DNA of 64,000 bases from Acinetobacter sp. ANC 4178. Its GTDB lineage: Bacteria; Pseudomonadota; Gammaproteobacteria; Pseudomonadales; Moraxellaceae. Position 1 is the first letter of the stretch. Each line of letters opens with the position of its first letter. Position numbers and translations under genes: made by a program. The DNA is taken from positions 310,001 through 374,000 of the forward strand of contig NZ_SJOD01000002.1 in NCBI RefSeq assembly GCF_004331175.1, in the 5' to 3' direction. Under the pieces are notes generated by a model that saw only the letters and a program-made list of their open reading frames with translations, made no database searches and was not told where the DNA came from. Positions 25,889 through 35,939 of the stretch are shown here, piece after piece.

Positions 25889-26461
25889 CTACACATCAGC
25901 CGAACTCTTGGGTACTTCATGCTTAATATAAGAGGCCAAAGTGAGGTAGTTGATACCTTGGAATAGAATATCAATCGCTAAAAACATACCCAACACCCAA
26001 AATGGTGCTGTCGGTGACATCAAAATAATCACCCCTGTCATAAAGGTGAGAACCCCTGAAAATAGCGTCCAACCCCAACCTGCCAATGGTCTAAGCATAA
26101 AGGCATTTATACTCCGCACAATACCTGCAATCACCAAAAAGATAGCCAAGAAACTGGTCAGTACAATGGCGGTTTTTATCGGTGTGGTAAAAGCATAATA
26201 GCCAGCGATCAGATAGAAAATAGCAAATGCCGCCCAAAGCCAGCGATAGCCCCCTTCAAAGATTTTAAAAGCCGCAATGAAGTGCAGTGCCCCACCCACC
26301 ATCATTAATATGCCAAACAAATAAACTGCGGACAGCGTGGCAAACGGTAAAGAGGCCAGCAACACCAGACCAAATAAAGTCAGGAGCACGCCTAAAACCA
26401 AGTACCATTTCCGATTTTCATGTAATTGATGACGAACAAGATCATTTCCAACTGTTTTCAT
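25889..26461 (-). CDS. HdeD/DUF308 membrane protein
   Basis: 190 residues from the ATG at 26461; a TTG at 26473 is less likely. Six hydrophobic helices in three hairpins fit DUF308/HdeD, with repeated short glycine-containing helices such as LVLLASLPFATLSAVYLFGIL and VLTFMTGVIILMSP. HdeD is linked to acid resistance at high density in E. coli, mechanism unknown. Monocistronic; an inverted pair of DnaA-box-like sites lies in its upstream gap. Confidence 0.82.
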   Translation of the reverse strand: MKTVGNDLVRHQLHENRKWYLVLGVLLTLFGLVLLASLPFATLSAVYLFGILMMVGGALHFIAAFKIFEGGYRWLWAAFAIFYLIAGYYAFTTPIKTAIVLTSFLAIFLVIAGIVRSINAFMLRPLAGWGWTLFSGVLTFMTGVIILMSPTAPFWVLGMFLAIDILFQGINYLTLASYIKHEVPKSSADV

Positions 26462-26541
26462 ATTTTTTCTCAAGTATTTACAATGGAATAAAATTATTGT
26501 GGTCTTTTTTTTATCAAATGTCTGTTATCAATCTGCATCAT

Positions 26542-26592
26542 TTTTATCCACAACAAGTTCTCCTATTGTGGATAAAAGCGAATTTATACACA
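26542..26592. promoter_or_regulatory. Cluster of three DnaA-box 9-mers with a 12-bp perfect inverted repeat
   Basis: TTTTATCCACAA (26542-26553) and TTGTGGATAAAA (26566-26577) are perfect inverted copies separated by 12 bases. Each contains TTATCCACA, the E. coli consensus DnaA box, at 26544-26552 (plus) and 26567-26575 (minus). A third box, TTATACACA (TTATNCACA), follows at 26584-26592. They lie in the gap between two minus-strand genes. No origin genes are near, so a DnaA-titrating or DnaA-regulated site is more likely than oriC. Confidence 0.6.
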
Positions 26593-26595
26593 GCT

Positions 26596-27354
26596 TTATT
26601 TAATCCAGCCAATTTCAAGTGCTGTAATTTCATTGAGTACCGTGTCGTCTAAATGATCCGGCATTTTACCTTGCTCTGTAGAAACAGGAATGTGCCCAGC
26701 CATTAACTCTGCTTTGGCCTGAGGAAATAAAGGCTGTTGTTTCGGATAAGCATAGCCTTGTGGATAGAGCGGCTGTCCCGTCGCGACATCATATTTATCG
26801 GTTGCACCAAAAGCATGTAATAACTCATGCACCAGAACAATTTGATTTTGCTCGTTTTGCTTTTTGCTGGCATACAGATTCACTGCACCAATACGCCCTT
26901 TTTCCAGTGCAGTTGAGTGTTTTAATGCATTTGTACGAGCAGGGTCGTAATAATTTAAATACAGCGTGACCGCAGAAGCACCGTCACTACGCTCATGCTG
27001 TTGCCAATCATAAAAGCGGAATTTGAGACTCCAGAGCATGATATCTAAGATATTCGCCTGCTCAGGCACCTTCGGTGGTTTTTGGGTTAACTCGCGTCCT
27101 AAATTTAAATAGATTTGTATAGGTTGACCACGATAATGTGCTGACATTTGCTGTAAGTAAGGCTGCACAGCTGTAAGATCGCTCAAAGATAATTGTTGAA
27201 TATATTGTTGCGTGCTGGCTTGACCATCTGCATTGATTGGATGCAACAGTACGATGATGGGTTTATCCCAGTTCTGATTTTGATCGCGCCAAGCGTTTAC
27301 TGCCACAACCAACAAAATCAGTAATAGACATAAGATTCTAATTTTTTTCCACAT
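26596..27354 (-). CDS. Putative secreted or anchored metzincin-type zinc protease
   Basis: 252 residues. An N-terminal membrane helix or uncleaved signal (MWKKIRILCLLLILLVVAV) is followed by a periplasmic domain. Near residue 178 it has HELLHAFGATDKYD, which matches HExxHxxGxxD, the metzincin zinc site, with the three zinc ligands and the Glu base. This is only a motif-level call: I do not recognise the rest of the chain. It follows the NYN-LOTUS gene by five bases, on the same strand, so they are co-transcribed. Confidence 0.6.
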   Translation of the reverse strand: MWKKIRILCLLLILLVVAVNAWRDQNQNWDKPIIVLLHPINADGQASTQQYIQQLSLSDLTAVQPYLQQMSAHYRGQPIQIYLNLGRELTQKPPKVPEQANILDIMLWSLKFRFYDWQQHERSDGASAVTLYLNYYDPARTNALKHSTALEKGRIGAVNLYASKKQNEQNQIVLVHELLHAFGATDKYDVATGQPLYPQGYAYPKQQPLFPQAKAELMAGHIPVSTEQGKMPDHLDDTVLNEITALEIGWIK

Positions 27355-27359
27355 TTATT

Positions 27360-28163
27360 TTAAGCACTCTGCTTCTTCATTTTTCTTAAATACATCTGGC
27401 TCATGTCTACTTTGGTTTCAAAAAGATTAAGCGTTTTAATTAAGCCTGATAATTTGGCTCTACCATAATTACGAGAATCAAATTCAGGTTTTACAGCACT
27501 GATATATTGCCCAACCATACTTAAATTTGCCCATCCATTTTCATCTGCATTATCTTTCACTGCTTTATAGATTAAATTCAAAGTTGCACGATCCATTATC
27601 TCTGTCGTGGTAGCGTCTTTAACTGAAGAAACAGCTTTTACATCGGATATTTTATTTGTATCTAATATCTTCTTCACTTGAAGATTTACAAGTTCATAAT
27701 CTTCAGTATTCTTTAGATCACTCTCGGAAATCAAATTTTCAACAAAAACAAATTTATCACAGGCCTTTTTAAATGCTTCCGGCGTAGATTTCTTACCAAA
27801 GCCATAAACACTTAATCCATTTTCACGAATACGCGAGGCTAAAGGTGTAAAGTCACTGTCACTCGACACGATACAAAACCCATCTAACGCCCCGGCATAG
27901 AGTAAATCCATTGCATCAATGATTAAAATCATGTCTGTCGCATCTTTACCTTTTGTGTAGGCAAATTGCTGAACAGGGGTAATGGCATGTGGTAACAAAA
28001 CATCACGCCATTTCTTTAGCGTTTCACTACTCCAATCTCCATAGACACGCTTTACACTTGCAATCCCATATTTGGCCACTTCTTCTAATACCAATGAAAT
28101 AGCACTAATCGATGAATTATCTGCATCAATTAATACTGCAAACTTCTTCGTTTGAATATCCAC
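27360..28163 (-). CDS. NYN-domain putative RNase with a C-terminal OST-HTH/LOTUS domain
   Basis: 267 residues from a GTG at 28163, preceded by GGGGGAG. Residues about 8-145 form a NYN (PIN-like) domain: FAVLIDADNSS, TKGKDATDMILIIDAMDLL, and SSDSDFTPLASRIRENG, with several acidic residues for metal binding. The C-terminus (residues about 190-265) matches a LOTUS/OST-HTH RNA-binding fold (ATLNLIYKAVKDNADENGWANLS and YGRAKLSGLIKTL). The combination suggests an RNA-binding RNase. Bacterial members of this type are annotated as LabA/DUF88-like; substrate unknown. Confidence 0.8.
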   Translation of the reverse strand: MDIQTKKFAVLIDADNSSISAISLVLEEVAKYGIASVKRVYGDWSSETLKKWRDVLLPHAITPVQQFAYTKGKDATDMILIIDAMDLLYAGALDGFCIVSSDSDFTPLASRIRENGLSVYGFGKKSTPEAFKKACDKFVFVENLISESDLKNTEDYELVNLQVKKILDTNKISDVKAVSSVKDATTTEIMDRATLNLIYKAVKDNADENGWANLSMVGQYISAVKPEFDSRNYGRAKLSGLIKTLNLFETKVDMSQMYLRKMKKQSA

Positions 28164-28207
28164 AACTCCCCCATTTTTTTACTTTCTTATCTAAATTATT
28201 GTGACAT

Positions 28208-28234
28208 AAAAAATGCCCACCGAAGTGAGCATTT
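28208..28234 (-). terminator. Intrinsic terminator of topA
   Basis: On the minus strand AAATGCTCAC and GTGGGCATTT pair around TTCG, one G-U pair, followed by six T. Confidence 0.88.
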
Positions 28235-28254
28235 ATATTCAATAGGTTAAGCGA

Positions 28255-30900
28255 TTAAGCCTCAACCCATTTTCCATCTTGGAAAACCAAAGACCATTTG
28301 GTTTGCTTGCCTTCTGGCGTTTCCGAACCAATATATTGTGCTTGGTTTTTACGGCTAAATTTCACCAAGGTTGGATTGCCTTCTGGGTCTACATCCGGTG
28401 CTTGCAAAATAAACTGATACTTCGGATCAAGCTGATCGGCAACACTACGAAGTTCCGAAACTTTAGGTGCACGTGTTTCACGTACTTTCGGGAACTTACT
28501 TGCCGCCAAGAATAGACCTGCCGCTCCATCACGCAGAACAAAAAAGTCATCATGCTTGGTCGAGCGTAAGTGTTCCATCTTAATTGGGTCCACACGCGGC
28601 GGTGCAGGCTGACCGCTTTTCAACACCTTGCGGGTATTGTCACAGCTCATGCAAGCAAAGTACGGTCCAAAACGACCTGTCTTGAGTTGCATTTCACCAT
28701 CACACTTATCACATGGAATGGTTGGGCCATCATAACCTTTGATTTTGAACTCACCTTCTTCCAGTTCAAAACCCGCACAATCTGGGTTGTTACCACAAAC
28801 ATGCAGTTTGCGACCACCATCAATCACGTAACTGTCCATCGCTGTTGCGCAGATCGGACAGCGTTTTTTCGACATCAAGTCTGCTGTTTCTGCGGCATCA
28901 TCATCAGACAACGCTGCAAGTGATTCGACTGGGGTTAAGTTCAAGGTACCTTTACAGCGTTCTTTCGGTGGCAAGTTATAGCCTGAACATCCCAAGAAGA
29001 CACCTGTAGTCCCCGTACGAATCTGCATTGGTCGAGAACATTCTGGACAATGTACTGCATCAACTTCCACAGGTTGATTGCGGCGCATACCACTTTCACC
29101 TTGTGCGTTGGTCAGACGCGTTTTGAAATCGCCATAGAAGCTGTCAAGCAACTCTTTCCAGTTACGTTCACCATCGGCCACTTTATCCAGCTGACCTTCT
29201 AAGTCCGCGGTAAAGTCATAGTTCATCAGGTTATTGAAACTTTCATCCAAGCGATCAGTGACAATCTCGCCCATTTTTTCTGCATATAGACGACGGTTTT
29301 CCAGTTTCACATAACCACGGTCTTGAATGGTCGAAATAATCGCAGCATAAGTTGATGGTCGCCCAATGCCCTTTTTCTCAAGCTCTTTCACCAATGATGC
29401 TTCAGTAAAACGCGCAGGTGGCTTGGTAAAGTGCTGTGAAGGATCGAGTTTTTCCAGATTCAATACCTCACCCACTTTCACCGCAGGTAAGAGCACATCA
29501 TCATCGGATTTGTTTTGACCACGGACTTTGGTAAAGCCATCAAACACCAAGGTACGACCTTTGGCTTTCAGTTCAACACCATTCGCATCGACCAAAATTG
29601 TGGAAGATAGATATTCGGCTGGTGTCATCTGACACGCCACAAATTGGCGCCAAATCAAATCATATAAACGTTGTGCATCACGTTCTACCCCCACCAAACT
29701 ATCGCCTTTTAAGCCGACATTGGATGGACGAATGGCTTCATGCGCTTCTTGTGCACCCGCTTTATTACCATAACGGTTTGGCTTTGCAGGTATATATTTT
29801 TTACCAAACTCAGTCTCAATATGGTGACGCACCATATTTACCGCATCGTCACTTAAGAAGGTTGAGTCGGTACGCATATAGGTAATAAAACCTGCTTCGT
29901 ACAAACGTTGCGCCAACATCATGGTTTTCTTCACAGAGAAACCTAAACGTGTGCTAGCCGCTTGTTGCAAGGTTGAGGTGATATACGGTGCACTCGGATT
30001 GACCTTAGTCGGTTTATCTTCACGTGCTGAAACTTTGTAATCGGCATCTTTCAAAATTTTCAATAAAGCATCAGTTTCTGCTTTATTACGTAATTTTAGC
30101 ATCTTACCTGCTTGCTTCACCGCCTCTAAACGAATCTCATCGCTCGAAGATTTGGTGTCTGCAAATACTTGCCAATATTCTTCAGGAATGAAGGCGCGAA
30201 TTTCACGCTCACGTTCTACCACCAGTTTAACTGCGACAGACTGAACGCGTCCTGCGGATAAACCACGTGCGATTTTCTCCCACAATAAAGGAGAAATCAT
30301 AAAGCCAACCACACGGTCTAGAAAACGGCGCGCCTGTTGGGCATTGACTTTATTGGTGTCTAAACGTGCTGGATGCTTAAAGGCTTCTTGAATGGCATTT
30401 TTGGTAATTTCGTTAAACACGACACGTTGATAACGTGAATCATCACCACCAATCACTTCTTTTAAATGCCAAGCAATCGCTTCCCCTTCACGGTCCAAGT
30501 CCGTTGCGAGATAAACTTCATCGACTTGCGATGCCAGTTTTTTTAATTCAGCCACTACATTTTCTTTGCCTGGAAGCACTTCATAATGTGCCTTCCAGTC
30601 ATGTTCAGGGTCAACCCCCATACGGTTAACCAAAGCTTGTTGTGCTTTTTCCGCTTTTTGCGCTTCGGTCAATTTGGTTCGAGTTGCTGTGGTTTTTTTA
30701 TCCGCAGTTTTACCTGAACCACCCGTTGGCAAGTCACGTACATGACCTACAGAGGATTTTACAATGTAATTTGGACCTAAATATTTGTTGATTGTTTTCG
30801 CTTTTGCAGGCGACTCCACAATCACTAAGGCACGTTTAGTCCCAGCATCAGAAGCTTTTGCTGTTGTGCTTTTGGATGTGGATCGAGGAGCATTCGCCAT
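28255..30900 (-). CDS. topA: DNA topoisomerase I
   Basis: 881 residues. A short basic, low-complexity tail precedes the TOPRIM domain ([13 protein letters not shown], then [20 protein letters not shown] with the acidic metal site). The active-site Tyr lies in [16 protein letters not shown]. The C-terminus has three zinc-finger-type clusters (CPECSRPMQ...[13 protein letters not shown]...[19 protein letters not shown]...CMSC). It relaxes negative supercoils. Two small PIN/NYN-like genes flank it on the same strand, an arrangement worth noting. The start is MANAPRST, with no strong alternative. Confidence 0.97.
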   Translation of the reverse strand: MANAPRSTSKSTTAKASDAGTKRALVIVESPAKAKTINKYLGPNYIVKSSVGHVRDLPTGGSGKTADKKTTATRTKLTEAQKAEKAQQALVNRMGVDPEHDWKAHYEVLPGKENVVAELKKLASQVDEVYLATDLDREGEAIAWHLKEVIGGDDSRYQRVVFNEITKNAIQEAFKHPARLDTNKVNAQQARRFLDRVVGFMISPLLWEKIARGLSAGRVQSVAVKLVVEREREIRAFIPEEYWQVFADTKSSSDEIRLEAVKQAGKMLKLRNKAETDALLKILKDADYKVSAREDKPTKVNPSAPYITSTLQQAASTRLGFSVKKTMMLAQRLYEAGFITYMRTDSTFLSDDAVNMVRHHIETEFGKKYIPAKPNRYGNKAGAQEAHEAIRPSNVGLKGDSLVGVERDAQRLYDLIWRQFVACQMTPAEYLSSTILVDANGVELKAKGRTLVFDGFTKVRGQNKSDDDVLLPAVKVGEVLNLEKLDPSQHFTKPPARFTEASLVKELEKKGIGRPSTYAAIISTIQDRGYVKLENRRLYAEKMGEIVTDRLDESFNNLMNYDFTADLEGQLDKVADGERNWKELLDSFYGDFKTRLTNAQGESGMRRNQPVEVDAVHCPECSRPMQIRTGTTGVFLGCSGYNLPPKERCKGTLNLTPVESLAALSDDDAAETADLMSKKRCPICATAMDSYVIDGGRKLHVCGNNPDCAGFELEEGEFKIKGYDGPTIPCDKCDGEMQLKTGRFGPYFACMSCDNTRKVLKSGQPAPPRVDPIKMEHLRSTKHDDFFVLRDGAAGLFLAASKFPKVRETRAPKVSELRSVADQLDPKYQFILQAPDVDPEGNPTLVKFSRKNQAQYIGSETPEGKQTKWSLVFQDGKWVEA

Positions 30901-30936
30901 AGTTAACCGTTTTTCCTATTTCAGTAAATCTTAAAA

Positions 30937-31386
30937 TTAAAGTTCAGCCAAAGCATGTAAGTATGCTTTGATATCTTCTAATTGGGTTGCTTTTAAATCA
31001 GCTTCTTCATCCCAATAGAGTCCTACACAGTTTGCCTGCATATCAATAGCATAAATGCCCTTTAATGCAATTGGAAAATTATTAAATTTTTCATCACCAT
31101 GCACGACCTTGAGCTGTTGATCTTCAACACGGGCGCGCATCAGCGGCAAACGTGCATCTGGAATCAGGACACTATAATAAGCAACCATACTGGCACGATT
31201 TGAAGATGCCAACGGAATTTTAGTCCAATCTGGTGCTGCCACTAAGCGCGGGTGTAACCCCATTTTTCGTGCTTTTTCACGCATTAAGCCCAAAGCTTTT
31301 TCTCGAGGGCTAACACGGAGTCCCAAAATTGACCCGAGCACAAACACAATAATGACAACAGCAACCCAAATTCCTGTATTTTCCAT
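30937..31386 (-). CDS. Membrane-anchored protein of unknown function, upstream of topA
   Basis: 149 residues: an N-terminal helix (WVAVVIIVFVLGSILGL) anchors a soluble domain of about 120 residues. No family is recognised. The soluble part contains REKARKMGLHP and several short strand-like stretches with a conserved-looking IYAIDMQANCVGLYWDEE. It lies 36 bases before topA, in the same direction, so may be co-transcribed. Confidence 0.6.
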   Translation of the reverse strand: MENTGIWVAVVIIVFVLGSILGLRVSPREKALGLMREKARKMGLHPRLVAAPDWTKIPLASSNRASMVAYYSVLIPDARLPLMRARVEDQQLKVVHGDEKFNNFPIALKGIYAIDMQANCVGLYWDEEADLKATQLEDIKAYLHALAEL

Positions 31387-31456
31387 AGCAAAACCTTTTT
31401 TGTCTTTTATTAGAGTTGCATAAGCACAATATAAAACGCAAGTTGGAACGATGAAA

Positions 31457-32449
31457 TTAATTTAGGAACATTTCATGACTATATAAGACTTCATGTCCGT
31501 TCCAGTAAATATAACCTTTTTCAATCAACTCTTTGAGTAACAAACGCACATCCGCTTTGGGAAACATTTGCTCTAATAAATCACGTAAGGCGTAGATGTC
31601 TTTCGGCTTATCATTTTTCAATTCGCGTAGTTTTTTCGCCACTTCAAGCTGGACAGGATCAATTTTTCCAAAATCTTTAAACAAAGCATCTTGTGCTTGT
31701 TGCACGTCTGGTTCCGCAGAGGGTAATTCAGCCGAACTCTGTAACTGCTCTACTGCTTGCGCTAGATTGGTTGGGGTCACCAACTCAGCTTGGTCTTGTT
31801 CAAGATGTAGCTGCGCCCACTGCTTTAATACTTTCTTACGAAAATTAATCTGTTCATCATAACGTTTGACGATTTTGAGATTAATCAACATGCCCACTAA
31901 GTGCTGCGCTTTCTCTGGCACCACTTGCAAGATATTCATCACCGAGTTTTTTAATGAATCAATGGTATTCGGTTTACCTGACATGTTTGCCAAAGCGTCA
32001 CAATACTGTTTCACCATTTTTAAGTATGGTTTTCTTTGAATGGCATCCAAGCTTGGAATTTTATATTTGGGTTTGCTTATTTCAGCCACATCTTGAATTT
32101 GAATCAAGCTACAAGTCAGTGCCGAACCGCGCATTAATTCAATTAAAACAGCACTGGTTTTGGCTGCTGAAATGACTTCTACATGCGTATCGGGTTCGAG
32201 TAAAGCCATCAACTGCCCAACGACTACCGCATATTCAAACTCTTTCTCTTTGGCTTGGGCGGTTTCTAAAATCACCACTTGCCCTGTATTGATCCACATG
32301 GCAAATTCAGTCAGATCTTCCAGCGTATACGCAAACTGCCCTTTGCAATTAAACAAATACAAGGTCGGATAATGCTGCACCAAATCGCGTAGCATTTTTG
32401 CCGTTGGCATATTATTTTCTAGATCGAACAAAACCGCTTTAGCAGACAT
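31457..32449 (-). CDS. Putative PIN/NYN-like protein with C-terminal helical domain
   Basis: 330 residues from the ATG at 32449; an upstream TTG (32506) gives a non-conserved extension. The start AKAVLFDLENNMPTAKMLRDL resembles a NYN/PIN-like fold (acidic residues in a LFDLEN strand), with VISAAKTSAVLIELMRG later. The middle has helical segments, and the C-terminus (residues about 275-330) with DIYALRDLLEQMFPKADVR looks like a winged-helix fold. Function is not established; an RNA- or DNA-related role is inferred only from the fold resemblance. Confidence 0.5.
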   Translation of the reverse strand: MSAKAVLFDLENNMPTAKMLRDLVQHYPTLYLFNCKGQFAYTLEDLTEFAMWINTGQVVILETAQAKEKEFEYAVVVGQLMALLEPDTHVEVISAAKTSAVLIELMRGSALTCSLIQIQDVAEISKPKYKIPSLDAIQRKPYLKMVKQYCDALANMSGKPNTIDSLKNSVMNILQVVPEKAQHLVGMLINLKIVKRYDEQINFRKKVLKQWAQLHLEQDQAELVTPTNLAQAVEQLQSSAELPSAEPDVQQAQDALFKDFGKIDPVQLEVAKKLRELKNDKPKDIYALRDLLEQMFPKADVRLLLKELIEKGYIYWNGHEVLYSHEMFLN

Positions 32450-32583
32450 AAATACAAAATCATGAGAGATAAGCAAAGAGCGTGCATTAGAACGGGAAGC
32501 GGGCAAAAGGTCAAGCCTTGCCCATCGTTCCCTTTTTGGAAAGGCGTAGGATTAAACCATACCACTCAAGCCGCCAAACTCGA

Positions 32584-32829
32584 TTAATAGTGCGGTGGTA
32601 TATTGCTTAAAGGGTCAAAGGCTTCGATGCCTTCGGATAAATCGGCAGATTCCACACGTTGATAAAGAAACTGCATTTGTTTTTTTAAATCAGCAATTTC
32701 GGCATGTTGACGAATCACTTGTTCATTGAGTTGTTCAACTAAATCATCTAAAAATGCAATTCGGACTTGCAAATCTTCAATGGGTGCGGACAATGACGCC
32801 TGATTATCTAGATTTTGTTGCTTAGTCAT
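32584..32829 (-). CDS. slyX: SlyX family protein
   Basis: 81 residues, mainly a coiled coil: IEDLQVRIAFLDDLVEQLNE then QHAEIADLKKQMQFLYQRV, ending in the family C-terminus FDPLSNIPPHY (SlyX ends in PPHY). The function is unknown in E. coli. It starts 33 bases from the ATG of uup on the opposite strand. Confidence 0.9.
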   Translation of the reverse strand: MTKQQNLDNQASLSAPIEDLQVRIAFLDDLVEQLNEQVIRQHAEIADLKKQMQFLYQRVESADLSEGIEAFDPLSNIPPHY

Positions 32830-32862
32830 TCAAAGTCCTCATTTGAGATTTCAGGAAACATT

Positions 32863-34773
32863 ATGGCCTATATTACTTTAAGGGATGTCCAGCTTGCATT
32901 CGGTGGACCTGCCCTACTCGATGGCGCGAATTTCAACCTAGAACGCGGCGAACGGGTATGTTTGATTGGCCGTAATGGTGAAGGTAAGTCTACGCTACTT
33001 AAACTAATTGAAGGTACCTTATTGCCAGATTCTGGCGAAGTTGCAATTCAAAATGGCTTAACGGTATCTATGTTGGCACAAGACGTCCCTATGGATTCTG
33101 GCAAAGTCGCAGACATTGTGGCAGACGGCGCAGGTGAAGCTGCCACTGTACTTAAAGCATACCACGAAGCATGTGATGCCTGCATCTTAGGTGATATGGA
33201 AGCATGCGATCGCATGGGTAATTTACAACATAAATTGGATCAGCTCGATGGCTGGGCTTTAGAAAATAAAGTCAATTCCATTTTAAGTAAGATGGGGCTA
33301 GACCCAAATGCCGATTTAGCAGATTTATCGGGTGGACGTAAGCGTCGTGTTCTATTGGCACGTGCCTTACTGACTCAACCAGACGTCCTGTTACTGGACG
33401 AACCGACCAACCATTTGGATGTAGAAAGCATTGAATGGTTAGAAAAATTCTTACTCGATCAAAATAACCTAACCCTCTTATTTATCTCGCATGACCGTTC
33501 ATTTGTGGACAGTATTGCCACCCGTATTGTCGAGCTTGATCGTGGGACTTTACGTAGCTACGAAGGTAACTATTCACGCTACTTAGACCTCAAAGCACAA
33601 CAAATGGAAGCCGAAGAAAAACAAAATGCGTTGTTCGATAAACGATTAGCTGAAGAAGAAGTGTGGATTCGCCAAGGCATTAAAGCCCGTCGTACCCGTA
33701 ATGAAGGTCGTGTCCGCGCCTTAAAAGCGCTGCGTGAAGAATCCAAAGCACGTCGTTTCCAGCAAGGCAAAGTCAGCATGGCAACCCAAGATGCCAATCG
33801 TTCTGGGAAATTGGTGTTTGACATTGAACACCTCAGTGTTTCTTACGGTGATAACCTACTGATCAAGGATTTCTCTGCGTTGGTGATGCGTGGCGACCGC
33901 ATTGGTTTAGTTGGGGATAACGGTGTTGGAAAAACCACCTTAATTAAAGCCATTTTAGGTCAAATTGAACATGGCGGTTCAGTCAAAACAGGCACACAGC
34001 TTGAGATTGCCTATTTTGACCAATTGCGTAATGCACTTGATCTTGAAAAAACTGTCATGGCCAATGTGTCCGAAGGCTCTGACTTTGTCGATGTGAATGG
34101 TAATCGTCGTCATATCTACAGCTACTTACAAGACTTTCTATTTTCGCCAGAACGCGCGCGTACGCCAGTCAAAGCACTCTCTGGTGGTGAAAGAAACCGT
34201 ATTCTGTTAGCCAAGTTGTTACTCAAACCATCCAATTTAATCGTGATGGATGAGCCAACCAATGACTTAGATATGGTGACTTTAGAACTGTTGGAAGAGA
34301 TGCTGTCTGATTATAAAGGCACTTTACTGTTGATCTCGCATGACCGTGCTTTCATGGACAATGTGGTCACTTCAACTTGGGTGTTTGATGGCAAAGGCAA
34401 TATTGATGAGTACATTGGTGGTTATCAGGATTACCTAGAACAACGTCCAGATCAAAAAGTGGTTGATCAAAAAAGTGATGTGAAAAAGGCACAAGCCAAA
34501 GCTGAAGCGGCTGCCGCAGCAGCAACGCCTGCGCCGAAAAAGGTCAAGCTGAGCTATAAAGATCAACGAGAACTCGATAGCTTACCTGCGGAAATTGAAG
34601 CTTTGGAAGCTGAGCAAACTCAACTTTCTGAAAAATTAGCAGATGGTTCTTGGTTTGTTTCAAATGCCGATGCCGCGACTCAAGCTTCACAGCGTCTGTC
34701 TGAAATTGAAGAACAGTTACTGGAAAAACTGGAACGTTGGGATGAATTAGAAAACCTCAGCAAAGGCAACTAA
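32863..34773 (+). CDS. uup: ABC-F ATPase Uup
   Basis: 636 residues from the ATG at 32863, preceded by AGGAAAC. Two ABC domains in tandem: Walker A GRNGEGKST and GDNGVGKTT, signatures LSGGRKRR and LSGGERNR, Walker B VLLLDEPTNHLD and LIVMDEPTNDLD. The linker carries a charged helix, and a C-terminal coiled coil with EAEQTQLSEKLADGSWF ends it, as in Uup. ABC-F proteins act on the ribosome or on DNA-linked processes; Uup affects transposon excision and ribosome function. The first alternative ATG was rejected because AYITLRDVQLAFG is the true domain start. Confidence 0.95.
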   Translation: MAYITLRDVQLAFGGPALLDGANFNLERGERVCLIGRNGEGKSTLLKLIEGTLLPDSGEVAIQNGLTVSMLAQDVPMDSGKVADIVADGAGEAATVLKAYHEACDACILGDMEACDRMGNLQHKLDQLDGWALENKVNSILSKMGLDPNADLADLSGGRKRRVLLARALLTQPDVLLLDEPTNHLDVESIEWLEKFLLDQNNLTLLFISHDRSFVDSIATRIVELDRGTLRSYEGNYSRYLDLKAQQMEAEEKQNALFDKRLAEEEVWIRQGIKARRTRNEGRVRALKALREESKARRFQQGKVSMATQDANRSGKLVFDIEHLSVSYGDNLLIKDFSALVMRGDRIGLVGDNGVGKTTLIKAILGQIEHGGSVKTGTQLEIAYFDQLRNALDLEKTVMANVSEGSDFVDVNGNRRHIYSYLQDFLFSPERARTPVKALSGGERNRILLAKLLLKPSNLIVMDEPTNDLDMVTLELLEEMLSDYKGTLLLISHDRAFMDNVVTSTWVFDGKGNIDEYIGGYQDYLEQRPDQKVVDQKSDVKKAQAKAEAAAAAATPAPKKVKLSYKDQRELDSLPAEIEALEAEQTQLSEKLADGSWFVSNADAATQASQRLSEIEEQLLEKLERWDELENLSKGN

Positions 34774-34788
34774 TTTAATGCTCAATAA

Positions 34789-34826
34789 CCCGATTGGCTG
34801 AGTCATTCAGCCAATCGGGCTTTTTT
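34789..34826 (+). terminator. Intrinsic terminator of uup
   Basis: A 13-bp perfect stem CCCGATTGGCTGA / TCAGCCAATCGGG around 5 bases, then six T. Confidence 0.95.
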
Positions 34827-34886
34827 ATATTCTCTGTTTGTACCAACAACACTTGCAATTGAATCAAGCAACAGTCGATGACTCGG

Positions 34887-35858
34887 TTATTTCTGCCACA
34901 ATTTACGTGTGGGTCGTAGCAACCACTGTGATAATTGGCGGATCGTCTGATCAAAAATCTGTTGTTGTAGCAACCAACAAGTCAAAATTGACAACACCAC
35001 ACAAATCAATATTTCCACTGCCACAGGCAAATTGAGCTGAATCATTCGTGCAAGCCAAATCACCACAAAACCATGTAACAAATACACAGGCAAAGTGTTT
35101 TGCCCCAAGCGCATAAAACGTGTTCCCAAACCCTGAAATAAGGCCAACAGCGTAATCACCCCCCAACTGGACAACATGAAGCACATCAGACGAATCAAAC
35201 TTCCCTGCCATAGCTCAACTTTCAGTTGGGCATAACTTAAACTGCCGTACCACCAGAATTGACTTAAATTCGTCCAATACAAGATGCATATAATCAAACC
35301 GAGGCTCAGACTTGCCCAAAACACCGCATGACTTTGCTGTTGTAGCTTTTGCATAATGGGCTGACCATATCGATAGCCCAAGACAAAAAAAGGCAAAAAG
35401 ACACAGATTCGTCCAATGGAGTAGGCATAGTTATTCCACGGCGAAAAACCAACACTTAAAGCAATCAGTACTGCGAGTACAGGAGCAAAACGGTTTGCAT
35501 GGAACACATGCATAAATAGGGTCCAAGCCATCATCCCCACCAGATACCACAGCAGCCAATAGGGTCGTTCAAACAGGCTAAAGTGCCATTGTCCAGTCAT
35601 CAAAGCATTCGATGCCAAATACAACAGTTGGAAAGGGGTATAGAGTGCAATAAAAAAGAGGATGTTTTTGGACCAGTTTTTATCTTTATACAACATGCCT
35701 GAAATAAAAATAAAAGCAGGCATATGTATGGCATAAATGGTTTCAAGTAATAACTGGCTACTTGCTTGTGACCAACCAATCATCCGCTCTAGAAAGTGTC
35801 CCAACACCACCAGAAAAATTAGACCTGCTTTGGCAGTATCAATCGCATGGCTTCTCAT
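34887..35858 (-). CDS. Acyltransferase family 3 membrane protein
   Basis: 323 residues, about ten membrane helices, with the acyltransferase-3 N-terminal motif IDTAKAGLIFLVVLGHFLERM (the His near residue 21) and IHMPAFIFISGMLYK. Members transfer acetyl or similar groups to surface sugars, such as O-antigen, or to other membrane substrates. Because lipid A and glycosyltransferase genes lie close by (37.3-39.5 kb), an envelope glycan target is likely but not proven. Confidence 0.8.
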   Translation of the reverse strand: MRSHAIDTAKAGLIFLVVLGHFLERMIGWSQASSQLLLETIYAIHMPAFIFISGMLYKDKNWSKNILFFIALYTPFQLLYLASNALMTGQWHFSLFERPYWLLWYLVGMMAWTLFMHVFHANRFAPVLAVLIALSVGFSPWNNYAYSIGRICVFLPFFVLGYRYGQPIMQKLQQQSHAVFWASLSLGLIICILYWTNLSQFWWYGSLSYAQLKVELWQGSLIRLMCFMLSSWGVITLLALFQGLGTRFMRLGQNTLPVYLLHGFVVIWLARMIQLNLPVAVEILICVVLSILTCWLLQQQIFDQTIRQLSQWLLRPTRKLWQK

Positions 35859-35939
35859 CTATAAATGCAATCAATCAGAAATATATCCCTAGTCTAACAC
35901 CACCGTTTTAAGTTGCTTCACATCCATACGCTTTAATCA

